Source of the DNA: Methylobacterium radiotolerans JCM 2831
GTDB taxonomy: Bacteria; Pseudomonadota; Alphaproteobacteria; Rhizobiales; Beijerinckiaceae
DNA length: 64,000 nt
Direction of reading: 5' to 3'
Assembly (NCBI RefSeq): GCF_000019725.1
Contig: NC_010505.1
Coordinates: 2,545,001-2,609,000, forward strand
The notes below the pieces were generated by a model. It had not been told where the DNA came from and ran no database searches. It saw nothing but the letters and a program-made list of their open reading frames with translations. The number at the start of each line of letters is the position of its first letter. Positions within the stretch are counted from its first letter, which is position 1. Below, piece after piece: positions 46,407 through 55,845 of this stretch. Both the position numbers and the translations under genes were made by a program.

Positions 46407-48014
46407 TCACGAGGCCCGCGCCAGATCCGGGAACGGGGCCGGGGATCGCGCGGCGGCGAGCACGTCGTCCATCTCGGCCTTCGGCATGGCGTGGCCGAAC
46501 AGGTAGCCCTGGCCGAAATGGCAGCCCTGGTCGGACAGCCAGTCGAGGCTGGCGTCGGTCTCGATCCCCTCGGCGGTGGTGGAGAGGCCGAGGCTCGCCC
46601 CGAGCTTGATGATGGCGTCGACCAGCTTCGCCCGCTCGTCGCTCATCGTGATGGCGTCCACGTAGCTGCGGTCGATCTTCAGCTTGTCGAACTTGAGTTC
46701 GCGCAGGTGGTACAGGCTGGAATAGCCGGTACCGAAATCGTCCAGCGCGATGCGCACGCCGAGTTCGCGCAGGGACAGCAGGGTCGTCCGTGTCGCCTCC
46801 AGGTCCTGGATCAGAGCACTCTCGGTGATCTCGACCTCCAGGCGCTGCGGCGGGAAGCCGGTCTCGGTCAGGATCCCCAGGATGCGCTGGGCGAGCCACG
46901 CGTCCTGGAACTGCTGCGGGGCGATGTTCACCGCCAGGATCAGGTGGGGCGGCCAGGCGCGGGCATCCAGGCACGCGCGGCGGATCAACGTGTAGCTGAG
47001 ATCCGCGATCATCCCGGTCTCCTCGGCCACCGGGATGAACTCGCTCGGTCCGACCAGCCCGCGCGACGGGTGGCGCCAGCGCGCCAGCACCTCGACGCCG
47101 ACGATCTCCCGCTCGGGGAGCGACACCACCGGCTGGTAGAAGGGCTCGATCGCGCCCGTCTCGATGGCGCCGCGGAGTTCCGTCTCCATGCGGGCGCGGG
47201 CGCGCAGCTCCGCGTCCATGGCGCTGCGGAAGAACCGGAAATTGCCGCGCCCGTCCTTCTTGCCCTGGTACATGGCGAGGTCGGCCGCGTGCAGGATCGC
47301 GTCGGCGTCCCCGTGCTCGGCCGACACCGCGGCGACGCCGACCGTCGCGCCGACCTTGAGGTCGTTCTGGCTCCACGTCACCGGCTCGGCGATGCGCCCG
47401 ATGACCGCCTGGGCGAGACGCCTCAGCGCCTCGCTCTCGTAGCGGAGCGGGACCAGCATGGCGAACTCGTCGCCGCCCAGCCGGGCCGCCAGGCCGCCCG
47501 ACGGCACGAGCTGCTGGAGGCGCTCGGCCACGGCGCACAGGACCGCGTTCCCGGCCGCGTGGCCGTAGAGGTCGTTGACCGGCTTGAACCGGTCGAGGTC
47601 GATGAGCAGCACCGCCGCGTCCCCGGCGCCCGACGCGTGCGCCCGCTCCACGGCGTCGATGAAGCGGCGGCGGTTCGCGAGACCGGTCAGCCCGTCGTGC
47701 CGGGCGATCGCCTCGGCCTGCGCCGCCGCGGCGGCGCGCTCGAGCATGAGCCGCCGGAGGATGATCGACTTGCGGATGCTGGCGCCCCACTGCGCCACGC
47801 CCATGCAGGCGGCGAGCAGGAGGAGATCCGTGAGGTTGTAGGTGGCGACCAGGGTGTTGAGATACGCGAAGGTCCCCAGCGTGACGCCGACGAACCAGAT
47901 CCCGACGCCGATCACGAGCAGGCACAGGGTCTCGTACAGCTCGCCGCGGCCCCAAGCTTTCGACGTCTCGATCGGCATGGTCAGGACCCGGTTTCCAGCG
48001 TCAGCGCGAAACAT
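46407..48014 (-). CDS. Membrane GGDEF/EAL protein (cyclic-di-GMP turnover)
   Basis: A 535-residue protein with two N-terminal membrane helices (about residues 28-80), a diguanylate cyclase domain with intact GGDEF in ARLGGDEFAML, and a phosphodiesterase domain. The EAL signature is EVL here, but the other residues expected in active enzymes are present: VNIAPQQF, EITESALI, LDDFGTGYSSL, KIDRSYV and AEGIET. Both activities are possible. It may start at 48014 or at ATG 47978 (523 residues). No adjacent sensory partner. Confidence 0.9.
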   Translation of the reverse strand: MFRADAGNRVLTMPIETSKAWGRGELYETLCLLVIGVGIWFVGVTLGTFAYLNTLVATYNLTDLLLLAACMGVAQWGASIRKSIILRRLMLERAAAAAQAEAIARHDGLTGLANRRRFIDAVERAHASGAGDAAVLLIDLDRFKPVNDLYGHAAGNAVLCAVAERLQQLVPSGGLAARLGGDEFAMLVPLRYESEALRRLAQAVIGRIAEPVTWSQNDLKVGATVGVAAVSAEHGDADAILHAADLAMYQGKKDGRGNFRFFRSAMDAELRARARMETELRGAIETGAIEPFYQPVVSLPEREIVGVEVLARWRHPSRGLVGPSEFIPVAEETGMIADLSYTLIRRACLDARAWPPHLILAVNIAPQQFQDAWLAQRILGILTETGFPPQRLEVEITESALIQDLEATRTTLLSLRELGVRIALDDFGTGYSSLYHLRELKFDKLKIDRSYVDAITMSDERAKLVDAIIKLGASLGLSTTAEGIETDASLDWLSDQGCHFGQGYLFGHAMPKAEMDDVLAAARSPAPFPDLARAS

Positions 48015-48221
48015 GCTGTCCGCTCATGCGCTGTAAAACAGCCTCCGGACGCGGGCGCCTATCTACATCGTTACGTGACTTTGTCTTGGTTTAATTTGAA
48101 TTAATGCCTGCACTACTCTCCGGCGCGCGCGGCTCGATAACGCGCAGGTGTCCCACCGCGCGTGAATTTGCCGCACATGCCCTGGTGACACCTTCGGCGG
48201 TCCGGCACCGGATTGGCGCCG

Positions 48222-48653
48222 TCACGCCTCGTTGACGGCGTTCGGACGTTGCGCGCCTGCGCGGCTCTCCTGGAGGGCGGCGGCCGCCTTGACGATCGAC
48301 AGGATCCCGCCGCGGGTCGTCTCGTCGGTGATGCTGGTGAAGGCCAGAACGAGTTCCATGACCTTCGGATCCTCGAACAGGGCTGCGGGCCCGACGCGTC
48401 CGCCGCCGGTGTCCCGCGGATCGGCGAAGAAGGTGTCCACCGGCACCTTCAGCAGGTCGGCGATGGCCTGAAGCCGCCCGGCGCCGATGCGGTTGCGCCC
48501 CTTCTCGTACTTCTGAACCTGCTGGAAGCTGACGCCGATGGCCTGACCGAGGTCGGTCTGGCTCAGGCCCTGTGCCACGCGCAGCGCCGCGATACGGCCG
48601 CCGATCGTGCGATCGGTCTCGGTGGCGGACTTGGGCTTCGGGGAGGACGACAT
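48222..48653 (-). CDS. XRE-family transcriptional regulator
   Basis: A 143-residue protein with a Cro/C1-type helix-turn-helix (about residues 18-72: LRVAQGLSQTDLGQAIGVSF followed by QQVQKYEKGRNRI) and a 70-residue helical tail. The layout is typical of alphaproteobacterial XRE regulators with short C-terminal extensions. The target is unknown. Upstream, at 48711-48770, is an AT-richer stretch with TTGCGCAA and repeated AGTTGC elements that may be an autoregulatory site. Confidence 0.88.
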   Translation of the reverse strand: MSSSPKPKSATETDRTIGGRIAALRVAQGLSQTDLGQAIGVSFQQVQKYEKGRNRIGAGRLQAIADLLKVPVDTFFADPRDTGGGRVGPAALFEDPKVMELVLAFTSITDETTRGGILSIVKAAAALQESRAGAQRPNAVNEA

Positions 48654-49222
48654 CGGACGGAAACCTTCGGCATGCGGGACGGGGGCGACTTACCGGGTGT
48701 CGCGGTAAAAAACACAACCAAAAACTGCTTAGTGCACCAATAAGTTGCGCAAGTCCTAGTTGCACCGGGCGCATGGCTTGGCTGTTGGTTGTACGCCCAC
48801 GGTCATCGAAACCGCAATGGCGGGCGGTGTCTGTCACGCGGCGCACAATTCATCGCGACCGTTCCACCGGTTTTCGACCAGGCGCGAGGCCAGTCAGCCG
48901 CTCTACAGGACGACTCGGCGGAGATCGGGCGTCGCGATGTAAAGTACCGACATCGTGGATGATCGTCGCGCGCAGCCACGGATGTGTGAAGCCGCGCACC
49001 GCGTCGAGGAATTCCGCCCGCCGCTTCTTCGCAAGACAGCGGCGCCGCGCGCCGTGAGCGGGAATGTCGACGCCGGCAAGGCGCGGTCGCTATTGTCGCC
49101 AGGATACTGCGGTTATCGTAGGTCCAAACACTTTGTGTTCCGATCGTGAAAATCTATGAAATGATGTATTCAACGGCCAAGCCCTGCGGTACGGTCGGCT
49201 TCCCATCACAGCGCCGGCGTCG
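48654..49222. other. Intergenic region upstream of the XRE gene
   Basis: About 570 bp with no convincing gene. The first 120 bp hold the likely XRE promoter; AT-richer tracts also occur at about 49120-49180, perhaps a promoter for the following small frame. Confidence 0.5.
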
Positions 49223-49369
49223 ATGACCGATCTTCTCGCGACCTTCCAGGAGCCGACCGCCTCTGCCGGGCAGGCCGAGCCGGTAACTGAGAGGTCAGCC
49301 CTGCGGGCGCATATCGCGCGGATCCTGCGCAAGCTCCCTTCCGCCAAGGCGGCAGGCGCGGCGCGCTGA
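49223..49369 (+). CDS. Possible 48-residue protein
   Basis: A short frame from ATG 49223: an acidic first half and a basic helical end (SALRAHIARILRKLPSAKAA). An AT-rich stretch upstream could be a promoter, but there is no strong ribosome site and no family is recognised. It may not be expressed. Confidence 0.3.
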   Translation: MTDLLATFQEPTASAGQAEPVTERSALRAHIARILRKLPSAKAAGAAR

Positions 49370-49474
49370 TGGCCTCCGGGCCGTCATTCGGTCCCCGGCC
49401 CGTTTGAACTGCGACTTGCTCCGTGTGGTTGAGCCAGTGTCACTCCTCACAACGACACGGCGGGAAGACCACGT

Positions 49475-49957
49475 ATGATGTCTGAATCCGGTTTCCGGCT
49501 CGGGGCCGCACGTCCGGCTTGGCGCATGGCGGCGGCCGTCGCGGCCGGGTTGGGCGTCGGCTCGCTGACCGGCTCTCTCGCCGATGGCGCCCGTGCGGCC
49601 GAGGCGATGCCCTCCGTCGACCTGACGATGACCACGGAGAACGGAGCCGCGACATGCGCGCCCGCCGAGCTGCGTCTGCCCGCCGAGTCGGATGTCAGCA
49701 TCCGGGTGCAGAACAAGTCCACGAGTCAGATCGTCCTGACCGCGCCCCAGATCTTCGAGAACAAGAACGTGCTCCACCACGACGGCGACGTCGTGCACGT
49801 GGCCAGCAACGACGGCTACACGGTCAAGCAGAACGGCCAGGGCGAGATCCGCGTGCGGACGATCGCGGCCGGCCAGTATCCCTACGGCTGCACGAGCGTG
49901 AACGACAGGTCCCAGCCATTCCGCGGAACCCTGACCCTCAGCCCGGCGGCGCGCTAG
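49475..49957 (+). CDS. Periplasmic cupredoxin-like protein
   Basis: A 160-residue secreted protein. A signal sequence (MAAAVAAGLGVGSLTGSLAD region) is followed by a beta-rich domain with the cupredoxin-like pattern VDLTMTTENGAATCAPAEL ... IRVQNKSTSQIVLTAPQIF ... GQYPYGCTSVND. His101/His102 and Cys139 are candidates for a copper site, but the histidine and methionine normally after the cysteine are missing, so the site may be altered or absent. Stands alone on the plus strand. Confidence 0.7.
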   Translation: MMSESGFRLGAARPAWRMAAAVAAGLGVGSLTGSLADGARAAEAMPSVDLTMTTENGAATCAPAELRLPAESDVSIRVQNKSTSQIVLTAPQIFENKNVLHHDGDVVHVASNDGYTVKQNGQGEIRVRTIAAGQYPYGCTSVNDRSQPFRGTLTLSPAAR

Positions 49958-50245
49958 CGGCCCGCCGCGTCGGTGTGGCGGCGCTCGGCGACCGGAGAAG
50001 GACCGGGCCCCGGCTGGCCCACGAATCCGAGACGGGCCGGACCGACCCGATCTCGCCGGACGCGACGGCCTCCACGGTCGCGCGCCTCGCCTAGCATGCT
50101 CGCGGCTGCGCCGCTCGGCGAGAGGCCCCTCGCTTCGGCGCGTTCCGCCGGCGCTCCGGTCCGGGCGTACTCCATGGCGAGCGGCTCCTCGGAGTAGACT
50201 CGCTCGCCGGCCTCCAGGGCGGCCTCGGTCACCACGCAGCGGCAG
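49954..50245 (-). pseudogene. Gfo/Idh/MocA oxidoreductase remnant
   Basis: One minus-strand frame reads VVTEAALEAGERVYSEEPLA, then a spaced SGAAASMLGEA, and later DRVGPARLGFV. The first part matches the highly conserved EAAL-AGKHVYSEKPLA region of Gfo/Idh/MocA dehydrogenases, with the catalytic Lys replaced by Glu. A stop codon lies 12 codons upstream, the Rossmann N-terminus is missing, and homology fades downstream. It is a decayed gene fragment. The surrounding 499 bp (49958-50456) holds nothing else. Confidence 0.6.
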
Positions 50246-50456
50246 GGTTCCGTTCCCGACCCTCATCGACTGGGCGTCGGATCGACTTTCGGAGCGGTCA
50301 CTGGCCGGTTCGGGTGCCCGAATGCGGCGCGCCCGGATGGATTGTACACGGCGCGGTCGCCGAAAACGGTGGCGCACTTCGGTCGAACAGGCGTTTAACG
50401 CTCCGTTTACCGTGCTGTCCGAGAGTTCCAGCTTCAACCGGAGCCCCTGAACAGTC

Positions 50457-50621
50457 ATGCTTGATGTCGCGTTCTGGTGGTGCGTGGCCGTGGCGCTGAC
50501 CGGATCGGTCGGCCTCGTCGGCCTGGCCCTCTTCACTGGACGGGGCGCCCGCTCGCGGCCGCGCGGCGTCAGGCTGGCCCGGACCGAGCCCCTCGTGCTC
50601 CGTCACTTCGGGCGCGCGTAG
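50457..50621 (+). CDS. Possible 54-residue single-helix membrane protein
   Basis: ATG 50457 opens a frame for 54 residues with one hydrophobic helix (AFWWCVAVALTGSVGLVGLA) and a basic tail. No ribosome site stands out and no family is recognised. Accepted only as a plausible small gene. Confidence 0.4.
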   Translation: MLDVAFWWCVAVALTGSVGLVGLALFTGRGARSRPRGVRLARTEPLVLRHFGRA

Positions 50622-50857
50622 GTCGGCGGCCACCGGCCCTACGACGGACGTCCGAGATCTGTCGGTTCGCGGCCGGTTCGATCTCGGGTCGGCACGGTCC
50701 GGCCGGCCCGGACGGCGCCAAGATCCGGATGGCGCTCGTCCGGGCCCGTGCGGCCGATCGCTTGTCGCGGACGAGGAGCGGTCGGCGCGGCGGCATCCGA
50801 ACCGCGGACTCCCCGGGTCACGATTCCGAAGGGGGGAACGGCGCCTGTCGCTGGGCC

Positions 50858-51988
50858 TCACTCGGCGCGGCCGCAGCACATGCGGAGCATCAAGTCTCTG
50901 TAGATGGCCTGCGCCTCCTCGATCCGTTCCACGAGGCAATACTCATCAGTCTTGTGGCACTGCGCCGCCTCGCCGGGGCCGACGATCAGCGTGGCGACAC
51001 CGTCAAAAGCCGGCACGAGAGCCGACGCATCGGTGAAGTAGGGTGCCCCGGCCGGTTCCGCCGCTGCCCCCGTCCGCTCTCGCAGCAGCGCCAGGAGCGG
51101 GGCAGCGGACGGATCGTCCGGCTCGGTCGCGAAGCCCGGGAAGCTCGTGACGATCCGGATCTCGGCCTCGGATCCGAAGAGGCGGCCGAGTTCGGCGACG
51201 AGCGCCGCGTGTCTCTGATCCGGGAGGGTCCGGATATCCACGGTGAACTCGGCGCAGTCAGGGACGGAGTTGATATTCTCTCCACCGCGGACGGTGGTGA
51301 CGCAGGCCGTGGCGCTGCCCAGCAGTGGATGACGGGCGCCGAAATCGTAGCCTTCGAGCCTCCGGATCCACTCCGCGACCTTGCTGATCGCGTTCTCGCC
51401 CTCGTGCGGCATCGAGGAATGCGCCGTCCGCCCGCGCGCGGTCACGACGACGCGGAGAGAGCCCTTATGGGCGAAGAGGGCGGCATTCGACGTCGGCTCT
51501 GCCACGATCAGGAGTTCGGCGGGCCCGAGACCCTTCTCGCGGGCGACGTGGAATGCGCCCTCGCATCCGGTCTCCTCTCCGGCGGTGATCACGAGCGTGA
51601 TACCGCGGTGAAAGCTGCGCCCGTCCTCGATCAAGTTGCACGCAGCCGCCACGAACGCGGCCACGCCCGCCTTCATGTCGCTGGCGCCGCGGCCGTACAG
51701 CCGGCCATCCTGCACGATCCCGTCGAAGGGAGGGAATTGCCACTCGTTCGACCCGAGTGGCACGACGTCTATGTGCCCAGTGAAGCAGAGCGGCTTGCCG
51801 TTGGCCGTCCCAGGCATGCGCGCGACCAGCGTTGGCCGATCCCTGGCGAATTCGTAGCTGACGACATCGAACCCGTATCCGGTCAGCAGGCGAGCGATGA
51901 ACTCGGAACATTCCTTCTCCTCACCCGGAGGATTGATCGACCGGAACCGGATGAGCTGCTTCGCGAGGTCGACAGCGTTGAGGGGCAT
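50858..51988 (-). CDS. M20 family deacylase (acetylornithine deacetylase/DapE-like)
   Basis: A 376-residue zinc amidohydrolase of the ArgE/DapE branch. Motifs are FTGHIDVVPLG, YGRGASDMKAGVAAF with the bridging Asp, the GEETGCEG general base, EPTSNAALFAHKG, and QCHKTDEYC near the end with the last histidine ligand. It cleaves N-acyl amino acids in characterised relatives. ATG 51988 is favoured by GTGGAAG upstream; earlier starts (52045, 52072) add an unconserved stretch. No amino-acid biosynthesis gene is adjacent. Confidence 0.88.
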   Translation of the reverse strand: MPLNAVDLAKQLIRFRSINPPGEEKECSEFIARLLTGYGFDVVSYEFARDRPTLVARMPGTANGKPLCFTGHIDVVPLGSNEWQFPPFDGIVQDGRLYGRGASDMKAGVAAFVAAACNLIEDGRSFHRGITLVITAGEETGCEGAFHVAREKGLGPAELLIVAEPTSNAALFAHKGSLRVVVTARGRTAHSSMPHEGENAISKVAEWIRRLEGYDFGARHPLLGSATACVTTVRGGENINSVPDCAEFTVDIRTLPDQRHAALVAELGRLFGSEAEIRIVTSFPGFATEPDDPSAAPLLALLRERTGAAAEPAGAPYFTDASALVPAFDGVATLIVGPGEAAQCHKTDEYCLVERIEEAQAIYRDLMLRMCCGRAE

Positions 51989-52553
51989 CGGTGCTTCCAC
52001 GTGAAATTTCGTGCCGTTGCCGACGGCGGTCTCCAGGGCACGCATGTCAAGACGACGACCCTGCAGCTTCATCGGCGATGGACCGCGCTCGGGAGGGCCC
52101 GAGCGGTTCGGGCGACCGGGCTGGGTCGCGTGCGGAATGACCGCTCGTTGTGGGGAGCGGTCTGCCCGCTGCGAGTGGAGCATGCATCGGAGCGGCCGTC
52201 GCGATCCGATCCGCCTGCGACACTCATCGGGCGCGGGAGAATGAAGTCTCTTCCGCGCACCGGCGAACGAGGAACGCGTGCATTCGCCGCGCGGGCCGCC
52301 GAAATCTCGCCGGAAACGTTGAGCCAGAGAGCGATTTCGCGCGAACCACGCGATATTGGGCGACGGTGAAAACGGACGAAAGCCGGCGTGGTTCCGAGGA
52401 CAATGGGAATATATATTCTCACACAAATTGATGTACGTCATGAAATCCTGTTATAGCATGTTTAAGATGATGGGCATCGTCGGCTGACTCGCGACAGGTG
52501 TCGGCGACTGGGAGAGCCGTGCGCTTCCACCTGCAAGGCGAAGGTGGAGCGAC
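51989..52553. other. Divergent intergenic region, M20 gene / Crp-Fnr gene
   Basis: About 565 bp without a gene. It ends in the most AT-rich tract of the window (about 52395-52470), which should contain the promoter of the Crp/Fnr gene, and includes the palindrome at 52407-52418. Confidence 0.5.
52407..52418. promoter_or_regulatory. 12-bp AT palindrome upstream of the Crp/Fnr gene
   Basis: GAATATATATTC is a perfect palindrome 136 bp before the start of the Crp/Fnr gene, in an AT-rich promoter-like stretch. It could be a regulator site or simply part of the promoter. Confidence 0.35.
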
Positions 52554-53297
52554 ATGCCGTCAGCCCTCGATAGGCAAGTGACATCAGCTCTCATTCGCAA
52601 GTTGGAAAGCATCACCGCCCTCTCCGAGGTCGAGCGTGAGGCCATCCAGAGCTTGCCCGTGAGGACGCAGGTCTTCGGCGCGCACCAGGACATCGTGCGC
52701 GACGGCGACACGTCCTCGCAATGCTGCCTGATCCTCGACGGCTGGGCCTGCCGCTACAAGCTGCTCAACCAGGGCAAGCGGCAGATCCTGTCGTTCCACG
52801 TTCCGGGCGATATCCCGGATCTGCAGGGCTTGCACCTGCCGAGCATGGATCACAGCCTCGCCACGATGAAGCACACGACCGTCGCTTTCATCTCGCATGA
52901 GAGCCTGCGCGCTCTGACCGCACGCTTGCCCGATCTCGCCGCGCTCCTGTGGCGCGATACCTTGATCGACGCGGCGATCTTCCGCGCCTGGATGACCGGC
53001 TTGGGCCGCCGTTCGGCCGACGAGCGGATCGCACACCTGTTCTGCGAGATGTACCTGAAGCTCCAGGCTGTGGGGCTCGCCGGCGATTACCGCTGCCCGA
53101 TGCCGATCACGCAGATGGACCTGGCGGATGCGCTGGGTCTCACGCCCGTCCACATCAACCGCGTGCTCATGGGTTTGCGCAGCCGAGCCCTGATCACGCT
53201 CCGCAGCCGCACGCTGGTGATCGAGGCGTGGGAGGAATTGATGGAGGTTGCTGAGTTCGACCCCCGGTACCTGCATCTGGACAGGCGCGCTGCGTGA
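52554..53297 (+). CDS. Crp/Fnr family transcriptional regulator
   Basis: A 247-residue regulator with an N-terminal effector barrel (HQDIVRDGDTSSQCCLILDG, FHVPGDIPDLQGLH) and a C-terminal winged helix in which MDLADALGLTPVHINRVLMG is the recognition part. It lacks an Fnr cysteine cluster. This subtype is abundant in Methylobacterium-like genomes, often in several copies; target unknown. It differs from the regulator at 40555-41274. Confidence 0.9.
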   Translation: MPSALDRQVTSALIRKLESITALSEVEREAIQSLPVRTQVFGAHQDIVRDGDTSSQCCLILDGWACRYKLLNQGKRQILSFHVPGDIPDLQGLHLPSMDHSLATMKHTTVAFISHESLRALTARLPDLAALLWRDTLIDAAIFRAWMTGLGRRSADERIAHLFCEMYLKLQAVGLAGDYRCPMPITQMDLADALGLTPVHINRVLMGLRSRALITLRSRTLVIEAWEELMEVAEFDPRYLHLDRRAA

Positions 53298-53725
53298 GGC
53301 TTCGCCTCCACCGACCGTCCGCCTTCGGGGCGGGGCGATGCCGCTCCGCATACCCGGATAGGTCGTTGGCAGCCGCGGGGAGCGTTCTCAGCGGGGTGCG
53401 CGCCAGCGTCCCGTCTCGGTGGGTCTCGCCACTCGCCGAGCCGTTGGCCTCCGGCCGTGCCAGCGCGCGGCTCGCTCCCTGAGCGGCGCCGGTCTCTTGG
53501 TCGGAAGCCTCGGGGGCCGCGCGAGGCTCGGAGACGGTCGGATGCGTGGCCACGGGCTTCGGCTACCCGCCACGGCCAGCAGTGCACAGACCGCGAGGAG
53601 AGCGAGGGTCGCCCCATGGGCGGTTCTGGCGCCCCGCGGTTCCCCCGTGCGCCGTCCGTTCCGCCTCGGCCTGCGGGCGGACTGGCGACCGTTGATGGAG
53701 AAGCCTTGTTGCCCGAAGGCTCTAA
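53298..53725. other. Gap without an assigned gene
   Basis: About 428 bp between the Crp/Fnr gene and tRNA-Pro. One minus-strand frame has a short hydrophobic run (about 53530-53590) but no start codon; nothing else is supported. Confidence 0.45.
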
Positions 53726-53803
53726 TGGTCGGAGTGGCGGGATTCGAACCCACGACCCCTAGTCCCCCAGACTAGTGCGCTAACCGGGCTGCGCTACACT
53801 CCG
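53726..53803 (-). tRNA. tRNA-Pro (anticodon GGG)
   Basis: The minus strand folds as a cloverleaf: acceptor CGGAGTG/CACTCCG, anticodon stem CTAGT/ACTAG around loop CTGGGGG with anticodon GGG, and T-loop TTCGAAT on stem GTGGG/CCCGC. The 3' ACCA is encoded. It reads CCC and CCU proline codons. Confidence 0.97.
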
Positions 53804-53944
53804 ACGCCGCTAGGGCTCGCGGCTCTTAGCCTCCGCGCCGCGCCCGCGCAAGCCCTCCGGCGCGCGCGGGCCGCGCGGAGATGCTGGCTCTCGCGGGTCA
53901 GGCCCGCTACGGGGAGGCCTCACCCCGACAATTGCCCGAGGATC

Positions 53945-55225
53945 ATGACGGACCGACCGATCGCCTTCGATCTCACGCGCCTCGTCACGCGGCTGCGCCA
54001 CGCGAGCCCGTCGGGCATCGACCGCGTCGACCTCGCCTACGCGCGCGCCTATCTCGGCCGGGCGGAGACGGGCGTCGGCGTCGTCGCCACGGCGTTCGGA
54101 CCGCGCATCCTCGATCGCGCGCAGGCGCTGGAGATCGTCGAGGCGGTGGCGGCCGGCTGGGTCGAGGACCGGGACGCCGGGTCGGACCCGGTCTACCGGC
54201 GGCTCGCGTCCCGGTGCGGCGATCCCGCCGCCCCGCCGTCGCCGCTCGCCGCGCCGCGGACCGGGTCCGCCGAGAGGCGCCGGATCCAGGCGCGCAAGAC
54301 CGTCGACATCGCGCTGCGCGGCCGGTCGGTCGCCGTCCTGCCCCAGGACGCGCTCTACCTGCACACCTCGCACCTGCGCCTCGACGACCCGCGGCGGTTC
54401 GACTGGCTCTATACCCGCCGGGACGTCCGGGCGGCGTTCTTCGTCCACGACCTCATCCCGATCACCCATCCGGAATACGGCCGGTCCGGCGAGGCCGACC
54501 GCCACCGGGCGCGCCTGCGCACGATCGGGCGGCACGCCTCCGCCATCCTGGTGAATTCGGAGGATACCGGCCGGCGCACCCTCGCGCACCTCGCCGCCGA
54601 GGGGTTCGGAAGGCCGCCGGTGGCCGTGGGCCATCTCGGCGTCGAGCCTGCCTTCGGGCGCGACGGACCCCGGTTCACGCCCGACCGGCCGACCTTCCTG
54701 GTCTGCGGCACCATCGAGTCGCGCAAGAACCATCTGCTGCTGTTCCAGATCTGGCGGCTCCTCGCCGAGCGCCACGGGAATGCCGCGCCCCGGCTCGTCG
54801 TGGTCGGTCGCCGGGGCTGGGAGGCGGAGAGCGCCATCGACATGCTGGAGCGCTGCCCCGGCGTGCGCGCCCACGTCATCGAGGCCTCGGGATTGTCCAC
54901 GCACGGTCTGGCGGCGCTCATGCGCAGCTGCACCGCCCTGCTGATGCCGTCTTTCACCGAAGGGTACGGCATTCCCGTCGTCGAGGCCGCGGCCTCCGGG
55001 CTGCCGGTCGTCGCCTCCGACATCGCGGTCCATCGCGAGATCGCCGACAGCTTCGCGCTGTTCCGCGATCCCCTGGACGGTCCGGGCTGGATCGAGGCGA
55101 TCGAGGCGCTCGCGCGGCCCGGCGCGCCCCTCCGGTCCGAGCTGGCCGGTCGTCTCGACGGGTATCGGCCGCCGGACTGGCCCGCGCATTTCGCCGCCGT
55201 GGCGCCGACCCTCGCGGCGCTCTGA
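53945..55225 (+). CDS. Family 1/4 glycosyltransferase (GT-B fold)
   Basis: A 426-residue glycosyltransferase. The C-terminal half has GTIESRKNHLLLFQIWRLL and the donor-binding segment MPSFTEGYGIPVVEAAASGL with the EX7E pattern. The N-terminal half holds AAFFVHDLIPITHPEY. It would move a sugar from a nucleotide donor in polysaccharide synthesis. It is not in a sugar cluster, so the product is unknown. Starts at ATG 53945. Confidence 0.9.
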   Translation: MTDRPIAFDLTRLVTRLRHASPSGIDRVDLAYARAYLGRAETGVGVVATAFGPRILDRAQALEIVEAVAAGWVEDRDAGSDPVYRRLASRCGDPAAPPSPLAAPRTGSAERRRIQARKTVDIALRGRSVAVLPQDALYLHTSHLRLDDPRRFDWLYTRRDVRAAFFVHDLIPITHPEYGRSGEADRHRARLRTIGRHASAILVNSEDTGRRTLAHLAAEGFGRPPVAVGHLGVEPAFGRDGPRFTPDRPTFLVCGTIESRKNHLLLFQIWRLLAERHGNAAPRLVVVGRRGWEAESAIDMLERCPGVRAHVIEASGLSTHGLAALMRSCTALLMPSFTEGYGIPVVEAAASGLPVVASDIAVHREIADSFALFRDPLDGPGWIEAIEALARPGAPLRSELAGRLDGYRPPDWPAHFAAVAPTLAAL

Positions 55226-55379
55226 GAGGGGGCCGGCCCGCGCCGGGCCGGCAACGGTCGGCGCGGCTGCCGGCCGGTCGCGCGCCGACGACGCACGTTG
55301 CGCCGCCGAGGTCTGACGAATAAGGAAAAGCGTCAGTCAACCAGCCTGGCCGAGAGCGGGCGGAACGGAGATCCTGCCG

Positions 55380-55700
55380 ATGCGGGTGGTCGACCTCGAT
55401 CGCGAGACGGTCAAGCGCGGGCTCGATGACGGCTCGATGCTGATCATCGATGTCCGTGAACCGCATGAATACGCGGCCGGGCACATCCCGGGCGCCGTCT
55501 CGCACCCGCTCTCGAGCTTCGATCCGCGGGCGGTCGCGGCCCTCGTGGCGGAGGACGGCCGGCGGGCGGTCTTCTCGTGCGCCGCGGGCGTCCGCTCCGT
55601 CCACGCGCTGATGGCCGCGCAGAACGCCGGGCTCGACCTCGCCGAACATTACAAGGGCGGCTTCAAGGACTGGTACAGCGCTGGCGAGACCGTCGACTGA
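55380..55700 (+). CDS. Rhodanese-domain protein
   Basis: A single 106-residue rhodanese domain. IIDVREPHEYAAGHIPGAV is the family's CH2A region and Cys67 in FSCAAGVRS heads the active-site loop. It is a candidate sulfurtransferase. It is not obviously linked to neighbours. Confidence 0.92.
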   Translation: MRVVDLDRETVKRGLDDGSMLIIDVREPHEYAAGHIPGAVSHPLSSFDPRAVAALVAEDGRRAVFSCAAGVRSVHALMAAQNAGLDLAEHYKGGFKDWYSAGETVD

Positions 55701-55845
55701 TCAACCGTTTCAATCCGGCTCGCGAGGCCGTGATGTGCGGTCGCGCACAAGCAACACCGTCGACCGCGGGTTACGGCGCACCCGCGGCGGAACAATCGTC
55801 AAGCTCGGCGCGACCGGACGGTCGGCCAACGGACAGCAGGACCCG

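Noticed and set aside
53388..53753. Minus-strand frame with a short hydrophobic run
   Set aside because: Its start lies within the tRNA-Pro gene and no other start codon precedes the hydrophobic run.
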